Assembly (NCBI GenBank): GCA_949825025.1
Contig: OX463778.1
Location: 41,749,646 to 41,813,645, forward strand
Direction: 5' to 3'
DNA: 64,000 bases
Origin: Siphlonurus alternatus
Lineage: Eukaryota; Arthropoda; Insecta; Ephemeroptera; Siphlonuridae
Shown here: positions 39,748 through 52,800 of the stretch, piece by piece
Numbering within the stretch: the stretch's first letter is position 1
Layout: every line of letters starts with the position of its first letter
Translations under genes and position numbers: made by a program
The notes under the pieces: generated by a model
Told to the model about the DNA's origin: nothing
Seen by the model: the letters and a program-made list of their open reading frames with translations, nothing else
The model's database searches: none

Positions 39748-42623
39748 TTTTTTTTTCGTACCTTTTTTTTATTGTAAATTGAAAAGACTGTCTTTTCAAA
39801 AATTAGTTCGTTTTTTAACAGTGACCACGAAGTGTTTTCTATGCCACGGACATGAATGAAGGTCTGTGGCTCCCCGCAACGGGCGTTCGGATCTCTAGTT
39901 GTGTGGCGGCCCGATCGTAGACAATCCAGCAGGATTAGTCACAGCCAGGGCGACACCTGATCTCTAGCTGTGAGCACCTCGGCCTGCAACAGCGGAGGAA
40001 GGACGCCCACGCGCCAGTCTGCCGCCTTTCACTCTCGCCATCAGCAGCACTTGCAGGCAGCTTGCCACTGCATAACACCCCCACCCTCTTACGATCATAC
40101 TATTGTACGCGATTAAACCGGAAAAAGTAAAAGTACATTTATATACAAAAAGCATACATTTAATATAAAAATACTGGCAACTTAAGTAGCGTGGATAAAT
40201 ACATAGTTCTCATGTATTAAATTTAAACACAATCCGGATATAACAATAAATGCATATATACATAATAATGTTTATATAGTTATTACATAATTGATATAAG
40301 AAATCAGTCAACCGATATCGGAAGATCATTATAAAGTAATAGAAGGATTTACGTTGACCTTGCAAAAAATATGAAGAAAGACAGTAATTATAATTGAAAA
40401 TAAAAATTACATATATTAAATAATATAAGGAGAAGTATAAATAATATTATAGTCTATAATATTATATTGTGTTGTCTTTATTGTTTCCTTCTTTTTTTGA
40501 ATGTCAAATTCATGGCTATAAACCAAAACTCGTGTAGGATTGATCACCATATATTTATTATGTGCATGACATCCCAAACTTAATATTATTAGTATAATTT
40601 AAATATAAAAATAAATCAAAGGTTATAAGAACAAAAACATGTAATAAAACTTTCAGGTCAAATTTGAATCTAGTGCAGGGACAAATACAAAATGTTTTAT
40701 ACAAAGTAAAAATTTAAAGGTTATTTTTTTATAGTTTCAAAATCATAATGACATTGATATACTTTTTATATTAATATTTTTTTATGTAAGACTAACTAAG
40801 CAGAATTCCCTCATTATCGTGTAGATAAGATAGTAGAGAAAGGGCAGTTTTATTTGTTGTGTAGGATGATGCAGGACACGGATAAGATCTCCTTTTGTCC
40901 TTGTCTGCTCTCTGCGGTGATTACTGTAAGAATTATAATGAGATCACTCACATAATAAGGCACGCCATGTGACGCCGTGAGCGACATATGTTCGCCTTTC
41001 TCTTACATCACCTAATACTATACGGCAGTTGGCACGTGATCTAAGCAATACGGTCCAAACTATACATATATATTATCCTTAATATATTTGACGTGTCACA
41101 TACACAGAAGTAGTCAAATGTTTGTAGATTAGCCGCTGATCGTGATGTTTGGTTTCTCCAGCTCTCAACCTGCTGTAAGATCTCTCTTCTCTGCTTATAT
41201 AAATATATACTTCAAATTATTGTTGATATAATGCCTTTTACTTTATGAAGCAACAGGATATTACTTTAGCTTATGAACCTTAATTTAATACTTAAAAAAA
41301 AGTACAGTATAACTTAACATATTGTATAACGTGCACCGTGTGTTATATAACTTATATACTAAGATTTTATTGTTAAAAAAAGTATAACTAAAAAATACTT
41401 GCAGTATATGCACAACATTTTTATAATATAATAATACAATTGAAAATATGCGATGAAACAATTGATTATTTAAAATGATCTTAACCAAAATTGTCGCAAT
41501 TTACAATTTTCAGTTCAATACTATAAAATTATGATTGAGTGTGTAAATGACTTTCTGAATTTGATAACTATTTATCATTTTGAAATATAAAAGTAAGCGA
41601 CAGGCTCGAAATTTACAAGATGAAAAGGGATAGTCCTGAATATATATATATATATATATATTTTTAATTATGCATTTTTTTTAATCGCTTGAAAGGATGC
41701 ATGAATAATATATTGATTATTTACTTTTCACCATTCATTTAGTTGCTGTTTCCTTATCCCGTTATTTGTACAAAGAAAAATCATAAGTGAATTCATTACA
41801 TTTGATCGCTCTAGTGCTCTATAACATTACCTTCAAGTTATATATTCAACATTCAACAATCTAATATTTAAGTCAAGGAAAACATCTCTTCTTGCATCAC
41901 TAAACGTACTGTTAATAATTTTTGTTTCACTCAAATTATGGCTATTCAATGGAATTTTTTAATTATTTATTTTAATCCAGTGAACACCTGTATACGTATA
42001 TAATTGCAATATTATGTTGCAAGATTTCATTGCAATCAAACTTTTACAAGCTCAAGAACTTATATTTTCTTTCTTGTTACATATATTATACAAACTAGGT
42101 GAAAAAGAAGGATAAATATTAAAAATAAATATTAATACAAACACATTAAACTTTATTTATAAAATTACATGCATAATAAAACAGTAATTTTATTTTTGTT
42201 TTCACCCGAAATGTTGTAATTTAAAAGCACATTTCTTAAATTTGCTTTGACTAACTGTAATTTTATAGAATTTAATTGTTAAATGATACAATCTAATTTT
42301 GTATTCTTTACATTTAAAGTGAAATGAAATAATGTGAAAGAAAAACGTGTGTCACGAAAAAAAAAGAAGGGGGGGGGGGCGAGGGTGACTGCATAAGACA
42401 TGATATATTTTGACGTGTTGAAATTTAATATTATTTAGATGAATTGATCGGACCACAACTATCACTTGCGATTGTCTGTGTATATAGGTGATGGGTAACG
42501 ACCTAGAATGAAGGCCGCTGGAGGAGACGGTCCGGAGCATTGTTGTGACTTGCAACAATGAGTACATGCGCTTTTCTCCGTCTGACATTCACCCGACCGA
42601 GTGGGGAGGCGCTGGCACCTCAC

Positions 42624-42693
42624 CCCATGTCCCCTCCAGCAGTGGTGGCGCTCTGCTGGCCCTCAAGATTGCGCCTCCATGGTGGTGGTGACT
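42624..42693 (-). CDS. Possible small internal exon (about 23 aa)
   Basis: A pyrimidine-rich acceptor CCAATCTCTCCCGCAG and a donor ATGGG|GTGAGG bound 70 nt. One frame is open: SPPPWRRNLEGQQSATTAGG then DMG. It enters in phase 1 and leaves in phase 2. No neighbouring exon was found, so it may be chance. Confidence 0.25.
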
Positions 42694-43970
42694 CTGCGGG
42701 AGAGATTGGATGTGCGAGAAAGTGAAATCAGTCCCAACTGCTGGACGAAACATTTACTGCAGATCACTTTTAATTCATGGGCTTATTTTATTATTGATCC
42801 TCTTTTACTATTAATCACCAACTCTCTACTAGTTTTTTATATTATATACATTCTGTATATTATATGTAGTAGAGCTGTGTTAAGATATATACATGATCTA
42901 CTTGACATAGGGAAATTACGTTTTATAGTTTCACTTAATAATATAAAGCTATTTTTTCTAATAATATCATTGATATAAAAATTAATTACTCATACTTATA
43001 ATGGAAATTCTTGACTTTTCAAATGTATAAATGTCAACTAAGCAATTATTACTGCAGGGCATTTAAAATTGCATACATTACATTTTACGTCATGTTTTTG
43101 TTTTTGTTACTATAGTAAATTTAATTTGAACCAGTTACAGGTGATCGATAATGTCAACGGCAACATGTTTTATTTTTATATCAACTTGTTTAACTTGATC
43201 TTTAATCCCAAGAAATACCACTTACTTCCGATATTCAGTTTTATATTTAGAGTCCGAATTTAAATATAATATATTTATTTATATGATATATTTCCTGTCT
43301 AATTAATAATAAAAGAAAAATTGAAAATATAAAATATTTTAGCAATAGAAACTTAAATTAATTTTATTGATCATAAAAACATTTGGCAAACTATATCATG
43401 TCTCTGATATAACTTGCTTCAAAAATTTAAATAATATATGACTTGCGGAATGTTTCATACTGGATGCTGTAGTGAAAGGTCTTATAGCTCATGCTTGCTC
43501 AGCACCATATGACGTCACCGTATGAGGAAGAAAGCCATTTCTCTTCCTGTAATATTCAACACTTGGTAAGAAAACTCGCCGCCTGTTGCTACTTTGCTTC
43601 CTCTCTTAATCACCATAAGCAGCGGGCGCTTGTTATGTGTCGATCCCCACCTTGCTTGCCTGGTGCCTACTGTATGGCGCATGCATGCTCTCCAGTTCCG
43701 GCCTGATTACTGCATCGGCAGAACGATGCACTGCAGGTAGAACATAGATAAAAAAAAAAAAATGACAAAACACGTTACGTTGATATTAACATCAAATTGT
43801 TGTAGGGAAGAAAGTGTATGCATTGTTTAACTTCTCAACTTGCAGATATGCAAAATTAAAATTAATTCCGTTGTTTTATGGAAATTGTTATGGAACATAA
43901 AAATAGTAAAATTATATGATAACATTATTATAGCATTATTAAAATTGAGAATGTACTTGCTAGTTGAAGA

Positions 43971-43971
43971 G

Positions 43972-44056
<85 letters not shown>

Positions 44057-44057
44057 C
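43971..44057. repeat. (GTT)n microsatellite, about 29 units
   Basis: An uninterrupted GTT/TTG trinucleotide tract. It opens long poly-Leu and poly-Asn frames on the two strands that are not genes. Confidence 0.97.
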
Positions 44058-46453
44058 AACAATGAATTTTTTTATTAAAGTTTTTTTTTTCAATATTACT
44101 CGATCACTGCACCAATAAAAAAAATCTACTCGTTATTTTACATGTTGGTCTTATATAGGCAAACAACTGTGTATTTTTTTTAAATCCGAGTTTCTTGTTT
44201 CAACATATTATAATAAAGATTACATCGTTAATGTCTAAACATAACAACATTTTAAGTTTCAATGTTGCTTTTATTTTGGTTACAGCCTGGAGATTAATTT
44301 CATTTAAAAAAACAAAAACAAAAGAATTACACAAATTGATACAAAAAATCAAATAAAAACAGTAGCAGTTGTTTGTGTAAATTTTACAAGCAGTCTGACC
44401 TTTCAATTTAAGATATTGTTTGTTCAAAGTTACACCTCCACTCATTCCATCTTGCTGTAGGTTACGAACTCATTCGGATTATGCAAGAGAAATTTGGCGA
44501 AAATGTTATGCCAAGACGTACTGCGATTTCACTTTTAGTGTATAAGATTTAAAAGTTGTGTCTCATATTATAAAAAAAAATATAATATATGTTTATGCAT
44601 GCATCTTATCAGTTTTAATTATCAATAAAATTGCCTCTTAAGTAATTCAAATTAGTCCAATTAATAAAAATTTTGCTTCTATATTAACTCTTACTTCCCA
44701 ATAAAAAAAAAATCAAGATTTCGTTTTAATATATATAATTGATTTATTACGTATTAATGAAAAAAAACTTGAGAAGAAAATTATTTACAGAGTTCAATGT
44801 TTTGAAACAGAGAATGCATGCTACTAATGGGACTGATCTAGATTTCATTCAAAATGGTCTACGCGTTCAGCCGATCAGAGCGATACTTTTACTACAGCGT
44901 GGTGTGAAAACAATTTATACACAAAAAGCGTCAGAAGTCCTTGAAGCATTAAAAAGATTCTAAAGACGTTAAAAAATAAAATGCTGTCATTTATAGAGAA
45001 AATGTTACAATTTCAATCAATGATAATCAATTATTCATGGTTACAAGTCTAGTAGCATACTAAAAATATACAGCATTATGAGATTATCATTGTGTTATCA
45101 ATAAGAATTTATATCTTAATTATATTATCTATTATTTGATATAACAGTTCAGAGAGGTGAAAAATAATGAATGCAAAAACTTGCAGAAGTGAACAAGTGA
45201 AAGAGATACTTAAGAGCAAGGAAACTGAAAGGAGAGAAAGGAATTGTTATTATTCGTTGGGTCAAGGGGGGCAAAAAGTTTAATTAGATAAAGTTGCATT
45301 TTATATAAAAAAAAAATGTACCTTCCGTTTTGTGAGTCTGTTGTGCGTTTCTACTTTGTTTAAGTTTTTTTGTAAATGACCACAGAACTATATACTGGTC
45401 AGCTGTGAGTAAAAGGAATCAACGATGTAGTACATAAACTTTTCGTGGTTTTTGTACATCAATGGCTACGCACAAAGTAATTTACTATTTGAGAGTAAAA
45501 AAAAAAAAAAAAATCAAATCAAATGATAAGATTTCCTGGCTATAATGCTGTTTCAGTGCAACGCTATATTTTTTATTTGAATATAAGCATCTCTGAAAGG
45601 AGAGGTTTTTTACGCCCTGACTTTTCACATGCTGCAGCCCTACAGGTCTCCTTTTCAGCGTTGTTCAGTACTGTAATACAATTTTCTATTTTTTTTAATT
45701 GTTTAGAAGACATTTTAAATAAAAACTTTGCTGTGGAAGAAGCGGCGTGCCCCCACTCCCAAGAAATTTTGGATTTAACATGGGCAATATAGGCATTTCC
45801 CCACTTCAATTTTTTTAGCATTGGTCTTATGGGGGCAGCCCCCCCCCCCCCCTCCCCCATTAGAATTTTTTTTCTGGATCATCGCCTGATAGACTCTCAA
45901 ACACGATAAATATAGTTTTGTAAAGATTAAAACACAACTAATCCAAAATGTGAAGGTTGCGAAGGTGACCCCAAGACAATCAACAATCGTTAGATTTACT
46001 ACTTGTTGTTATAAGGACCTGCAAGGACTCTCGTGTCTTGATGAGACGATTTGTAACCATGCAGGCAGTCAGCCGACTAAAATGACAATGTGTAATGCCT
46101 TATGGTATGACGATGGTTGCCTAACGCGCAAGAGATGGGCCCAAATGAAGCCGTTAGCAGCCATCAGGCTCTCCTAGAATCTTCACGTACGTTGCTGCTC
46201 TGCCAAACCCCCTCTTAAAACTTTTCTATACTGACTCAACCGGAGCTTGGGCTCATTTCCTCTTTTTTCTAAGAAAAATGTCTCCTAGCTTGCAGCTAGA
46301 ATTTTTAATATTACAGAAAACTTACCATTGGGTTTTAATTTGTGTAGCTTACAATAAAAAAAATACACTAAAAAAAATTATATTTGCATTTAATTATCAA
46401 AATATAGCATCAAATTTTTGGAGTGTATATATATTAAATTAATAATAATAATA

Positions 46454-47158
46454 TACAGGGTGTCCACAGAAATTTGCACGAATTGGCAGGTAAATTAAAG
46501 CATGAAGCACGATGGTAACATGAACATGTAATACATCAAATTAAAGCTCAACAATCAACATTTTTATTATTGTAATCAAAAAAGCGTTGTTTGGACTTGT
46601 CTTCTTTTGAGACGAAAAACTCCAAACTCCGCAGAATCTGCTGTCATTTCAAAGAGATTGCCTTATTTAATCTTTCACTTGAATAAAAATAATTACCTAC
46701 ACAACTTTACACAAGGCTTCTCCATATGAGCACCGTTGGTACCTCGGCACCAACCAAGACACCTGTGCGAGACATCCGAGACTCGAGCAGCCCATCACCG
46801 CAGCCATCGAGTCAATCACGCCGGCAATTCAGTGGTGAGAACTGGAGGCCCGTCTGGACGTGTGCCGAGGTACCAACGGTGCTCATATGGAGAAGCCTTG
46901 TGTAAAGTTGTGTAGGTAATTCTTTTTATTCAAGTGAAAGATTAAATAAGGCAATCTCTTTGAAATGACAGCAGATTCTGCGGAGTTTGGAGTTTTTCGT
47001 CTCAAAAGAAGACAAGTCCAAACAACGCTTTTTTGATTAAAATTTTAAAAATGTTGATTGTTGAGCTTTGATTTGATGTATTACATATTCATTTTACCAT
47101 CGTGCTTCATGCTTTAATTAGCCTGCTAATTCGTGCGAATTTCTGTGGACACCCTGTA
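46454..47158. mobile_element. Large foldback with CAGGGTGTCC ends flanked by TA (701 bp)
   Basis: The left end CAGGGTGTCCACAGAAATTT and the right end (AAATTTCTGTGGACACCCTG) are exact complements, with a TA dinucleotide outside each. Arms of about 300 bp are nearly identical; the loop (about 46763-46862) is GC-richer and unique. CAGGGTG-like ends and TA targets are typical of the Tc1/mariner superfamily, so mobilisation by such a transposase is likely (inference). The high arm identity suggests recent origin or ongoing arm correction. Confidence 0.85.
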
Positions 47159-47399
47159 TATATTTTTACAATTCGTTACTTATTATTATAATATAATCTT
47201 ATTATATTGAATAAGTTAGTGTCTTTATTGAAAAATTTCAAACACTCCCCCCAAAATACTATAATATGCAATAATGTAGGTGATTTATTGCTTGCATGTT
47301 GATGATGTATATTTTGTGTGCTGAAACATTTTGTATACTTCAGCGGTTGCATTATATTTATCAAATTATTCCCCTCTCCTACTAAGTGGTGGCAGCTAT

Positions 47400-47618
47400 A
47401 GATAGTATACTCTCCTTCCTCCTGGTGTAGTGCAAATCGCCGCTAAGCCACCACCGAGGCAGCTCTCGCTCTCTACTCACTCTCCCTCTCACCTGGCCGA
47501 CGCCACGACCAGCTCGCAGCTCGAATCCTCCGCAGTCGCTCGCTCGCACACCACACTCTCGTCCGCTGCACCGCCACCGCTGCTGCTACCTTTTTCTCTC
47601 TGTGACTGACTACCTCAG
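47400..47618 (+). other. Non-coding first exon (5' UTR) of the plus-strand secreted-protein gene
   Basis: A GC- and CT-rich island (CGCTCTCTACTCACTCTCCC and similar) ends at the strong donor CTCAG|GTGAGTGAG (47618/47619). It has no start codon in a useful frame. It is placed upstream of the signal-peptide exon at 49656 as exon 1, in parallel with the minus-strand gene. The 5' edge is an estimate; no TATA box is evident. Confidence 0.55.
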
Positions 47619-47624
47619 GTGAGT

Positions 47625-49655
47625 GAGACTCATTTCAGCTAAAGGATTATTTTAGTTGTAAATTGTAAGTAATTTATTTAGTAAATTGTCATGTTTTAAT
47701 TACTAATAATGCACTACAATAGACGATTTGTTGTACTGTTAATTTATAAACTATAGAAAGGTTTTTTATGGATACAATAATGCTAATTAGCTTCATTATC
47801 ATCGTAGTGTAAAGTTCAGTGTTAAAGTGTTAATATAAGCTTATCGCGATATGGCTGAGTGCATTATGTGCTTGGTGAATATTATAAGAGAGATTTCTTC
47901 TCGCTGCAGCGGTGAAATGGAACGTAGAGCACGTTCACGTTCGACTTTACGCTTCAACTCTGCGCGCCCTTTCTCCTCATTGGCTTCGACAAACTTGGTC
48001 GTAACTTCACTCCATGTAAGCGTAAATAAACAATCAAGCGAACAAACGAAAATTAATAGGAAACTTTACTCTGGTGTCTTTTTAATGTATTTCTAATTAA
48101 CTAAAATGTATGATTGTAAATCACTTTATTTTTTGTTTAACTTTTATTATCAGTTTTTTCACTGTCATACTTCAAAGTTTTGTTCATTAATTTTCCTCTA
48201 ATTTACCTGTATATGTTAAGTGAATCAAAAAGTTACGTGTCTTAAATAATAAATTATATTTTTTTTTTCATGTTTTTAACACGTAAATGTAAACTTTCCC
48301 TTTTGCAAATATTTAAGCGTGATCATAAAAAAATTAATGCTTCCTGACTATTTAAATTTATTTTAAGTATATTATAATTAGCATTTTCCAAACAATATGT
48401 TGCATTTACAAGTGCGACAATAATATATTAATTTAATGGTTATAGGGTTGGGCTTGACTTAATTATTGAACTATTAGATACATTTAGGTCATTGTTGTAA
48501 TATAATTTCACCTTTTACTTTTTCTTCGTTACCTCACAAACCAGATTATAACTCGTAACCCTATTATAGTTCGGTGAGCTCTTGTGTGTATGTGTAGAAC
48601 ACCGCATTATGTAAGAAAGATTGAGTATCATATCAATATGAACTAGATCGTAAATAAAACCATTTCATCTTCAAACAACACACATCATACCTCATTAATG
48701 ATTTGTGTTCTTCGTAATTAAACAGTTTCATGTATTATGTTGTGAAATTGAATTCTATTTCATCAAATATGCTGATGTCATGGTCATAAGGCATGTGTAA
48801 TTAATTGCATTATTTTTAAAAAAAAAAAACTTACTAAAAAAATGTTTATTCATTCAAATGATAAGTTACACATCAGCAGTATTACAAAGTTTTATTTTAG
48901 CTATATAACTTAAAATATACATCAGTCCTAACTATGTATAATTAGATATCTGTTTTGTGTTGAAATGGTGCATGGTAAAGTTTCTCCAAATAAAACTCGT
49001 TGCGAGCATTAAAATTACTTCAATTATTTTAAAGAGATTATTTTTTTTAGTGTATTGTGCTCTCATGCACAGATGAGGAATTAAGAGAAATATATTACCT
49101 AATTTAATTTCTTCCTTCTTTTAAATATTTTTAAATATACAGCCGTATAGATTAAATATAAATTTTCTGCATTCTTTTATACGTTTTCGTAAAATTGTTT
49201 AAATTACTGTGTTACGTCACTATCATATTATGATAAAATCATCTGTAAGCATAGATTGTTTATCTCTATATTACAGTAATATTATTACGGCAGTGCATAA
49301 TTAATTTCAAGAAGTAGGAAAGTAGGACTTAATAAACATTTTAAGATTATACCATGGCATGCATGGGTTATTCTTTTAGTAAGAAAAATTTGTCAGTAGT
49401 ATAAATAGGAAATGAAAGATGAATATGATTTATAATTTATAAGATATATTATATAATATATATGACAGTGATTTGAAATAACAGGAAGTAAAGTTTACGA
49501 GAACAATTTATTTTGTCGTTGAAGAGCAAGGTCAAATTATGGTATTTTTTCTATTATTTATATCTTATATTATTACTCCTTATTATCAATATTACCTCAT
49601 AACCATAATATTATGAAAAGATATACACTGATGAGTGAGAGTGTTGTATGCGCAG
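47625..49655. other. Intron 1 of the plus-strand secreted-protein gene
   Basis: AT-rich. An 81-codon frame at 47851-48096 lacks donor and acceptor support and I treat it as chance. Confidence 0.5.
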
Positions 49656-49830
49656 TGTTCCGCTGACTACAATGGTGCCATTTGGACGTCGCGTGCTGCT
49701 GGGCGTGCTGCTGATGGCGGTGGCGCTGCAGGCAATGCCCATGCCCCAGGACAACAACGATGACTTCGAGGACTCATCTGCAACGCCCGTGGGAGGCAAC
49801 AACTCAGATAACCCTGACGATCTTCAGGAG
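49656..49830 (+). CDS. Signal-peptide exon of the plus-strand gene
   Basis: Acceptor TTGTATGCGCAG ends at 49655. ATG at 49672 is used rather than the in-frame ATG at 49648, which lies before the acceptor. Donor CAGGAG|GTGGGT is at 49831. The encoded peptide has a clear signal sequence and an acidic linker ending NPDDLQE. Confidence 0.8.
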
Positions 49831-52800
49831 GTGGGTGGTGATGTCTTACAGACCATAGCGAACTAACCTATATTATAGCTGCCGCTTAATAGTGCTTGAA
49901 TTCTATACATGTTGATAGAACGTAAAAATATTAATAATAATAAAAAATAAACACTGTATTGTAAATTAGCGTAGATTTCACTTCTTGTTTATTTTTAGAA
50001 TTACATTTAGAGAAAATTTAACAAATTTTAAGCTTCAGTTGTGTTGTGTTATTGCGTAAAAATATTGAGGATATTATATTAATTTTATTGTCCTCTCGTT
50101 CTTTTTGTTGTTTTAGTATTAAAAAAATAAAATAATAATTGTGTGACATTAATAAATTGGTATTAATACGGTAGCACGTCACACATCGCCGGACCTAAGT
50201 TGTGAAGTAAGAGTCAAAGAGTCTCCCTGCGGAATGACTGACGTAACCTGGTTTCTTGGCTACGCGCCTTGCCGCAGTTGCCGCAAACACTTTGCTGTAT
50301 TGCTAGTTAGCAAGCTGGCTCTCTCCGTATGCTGCCGCCCATATAGTGTCTCAATAACCTATAATAAGTCCTGTTGATATCTATATAGTTAGTTGACCAA
50401 AGCTTGCAGTCCTTGAGTCAATTCTCCACCGCTGATATACTTGCCTTGAATTTACCGTCAAGCCTGGTACCACGCCCCCTCCCGCAGGTGCTAATCACGT
50501 TCAAGAATAATTGTCATATTAGGCACCACGCAGTACATGCTCATAAAACCCGCCAGACATATTGCGTGAAAGTGATATTTTACAACGCTTTTTATTGGTT
50601 ACGCCTTGAATAATTTAATTTATAAATTAGTTTTTACCGGTATATTATATAATAATATCACAGTTTTAAAATAATTTTAAAACTTTTCATAAATATATTT
50701 GAAGCTATAATATAAATTTAGAAAAATAGGTTAAAGATATTAAAATGTGTTCCCTGTTAGTTTTAGATCGTCATCACCTTAATTATTTATTTTAATGATT
50801 TGGCGATATTTTCAATTAATATTATAGCTTACATTCCTTGATATATTATACACAGTACATTAATAGTGCATTTAATATTTAATGTATAAAAAAAATGCTT
50901 TTATTACTATACGCTTTTTAATCTTTTCATGTACATGAAAACATGCTATTATTAGACATTATTTGCAACTAATACATTGTATGGTGACGGACTGATGGAA
51001 TGGGTGTTACGTAGCAATTGCTGTAAATATATATACTGTATGGAGAGTGCCATGTAATATGATAACACAATAGTGTTTAATTTTGTATTTGCTTAACTTA
51101 AAATATCATGCTTTTTCTATATCATTGTAAATTTGTAAATTATGTTGTAATAACTTATTAGTTGGAAATGTTATGTAGAAAGTGTGAATATTACTTAATA
51201 CGAGCAGTGGTTTTAGGATGTGTGATGTTCGCGAGTCATCTTCTGGATTGCACGCTCTGAAGAACTTCCTACACTTTTGCATTCTTTGTGTCTCGGACCG
51301 ACACGTAAAAGTGGTCTCGGTGTGTATATATATAAAAAAAAAAAATAATAACTTCACCTGTCTGGAGAAAGCTTGCTGTACAATATTTTTTTATACTATT
51401 ATATTAAAAATATTGCGCAATTCGCAATCACGTCACTCCATAGCGCTCCATAGTTTAAAAGTCGTTTATCATTATTCCTTGAAAATTTTAAAGATTATAA
51501 ATGTAGCATTTGATGTAATAACCTGATAACATTAAAATTTATAAATACTTAATATATTTTTATTCATGATATTATTATTATTTTTTACATATTTAAGTTT
51601 TAAATTTTTCATATTTTTATATTAAATTCAAATAAACTTATTTATTATACACTCTGGAATTCATCCATCATGTAAATTTATTAGCATTTTAAAGTTTAAA
51701 GCTATATAATTTCAAAATGGTGTTTACGAAATACATATATAATAATATACCTGTACGTTAGTTTTATTTAAAAAAAAAGTCAGAAAAAAAATATATATAC
51801 AGAAATGAAAGTTGTTCACGAAACGTGGTTCTATAGCGGAAAATGAATGTACTATATACCACGTGCCAGAGAGTAATCTGGTTTTCTTGATACTCGTACA
51901 AGGAAAGCCAACACTAAAAAGTTTGGGAACAATATTTATGCATGGAAATATTATAGTTAACATTTGAAATTAATGTTTCACCGGATATTTGATAAATTTG
52001 ATATTTATTTACTTCCACTGGGATTTTCATTTTGTAAAAAAAAATTAAAAAATTCAATTTTATTATACAAATTAAATATATTTTTACGACGTATTCGAAA
52101 TTTTTTATTAACTTCTAGATCAAATACACGCCATAGACATTACTTCATATTAACAATTTAAAATAGACTTTAGAACTTTTCTTTAGCCTGTACAAAACTT
52201 TGTAATTCCATAATGCAATCAATCTTTAGACTTATACGAAACTGATGTTATAAGTGATATTTGAAAATATTGTAAGTATTTAGTTAATTATTGCTAAAAT
52301 GTTTTAATTTGAATTAAGAAGTCATTTATGGCAATCACAAACTTTTTTCCTAGTAATTTTACACCAAGAGCTTCATCCTGATTATAATTTTGTGTATAAT
52401 AATATTAATATATAAAATGTTTTAAAGTGGCTTTATTAACAAAATAAAATGCATTGATGTAAATAAATTATTTATAGAATATTTGTATGTAAAACATGTA
52501 TAGTGTATATATATATTGTATACTGGTATACTTGAATTGCAAGCAATGTAAATAAATATTAGCTGTTCAAGTTGAGAGCTGCATGGGTGATGTGATCACA
52601 AGCATATTGAGAATGATTTTACTTGAAGTGAGCCAAGTGAAACGCTTTAGCTTTATCCTCCCACGTATAATATCCCACAGAGAAAGGCCTGCCCCACGAT
52701 GTATATATAATAGGCTTACTTCAAGACTTTGCATAAATATAAACCGTGCAAGATTTCGGTTCTACTCAAGATATGAAGAATCAAAGTTTGGAGAATTATA

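Larger units (their letters stand above)
39750..46440. other. Intergenic stretch; one weak exon candidate
   Basis: GC-richer patches at 39840-40090, 42460-42720, 43500-43720 and 45950-46260 were read in six frames. Only 42624-42693 (minus) has both splice sites. It also holds (TA)n at 41639-41660, a G run at 42369-42379, (GTT)n at 43971-44057 and a C run at 45841-45854. Confidence 0.45.

Noticed and set aside
42601..42978. Plus-strand 125-codon frame
   Set aside because: The GC-rich start runs into AT-rich sequence with no change of frame or splice site; the second half is plainly non-coding in composition.
43827..44118. Long poly-Asn and poly-Leu open frames
   Set aside because: They are translations of the (GTT)n microsatellite; no splice or start evidence and AT-rich flanks.
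45523..45860. Overlapping frames on both strands near a C run
   Set aside because: Flanked by a homopolymer, with no splice signals or recognisable motif.
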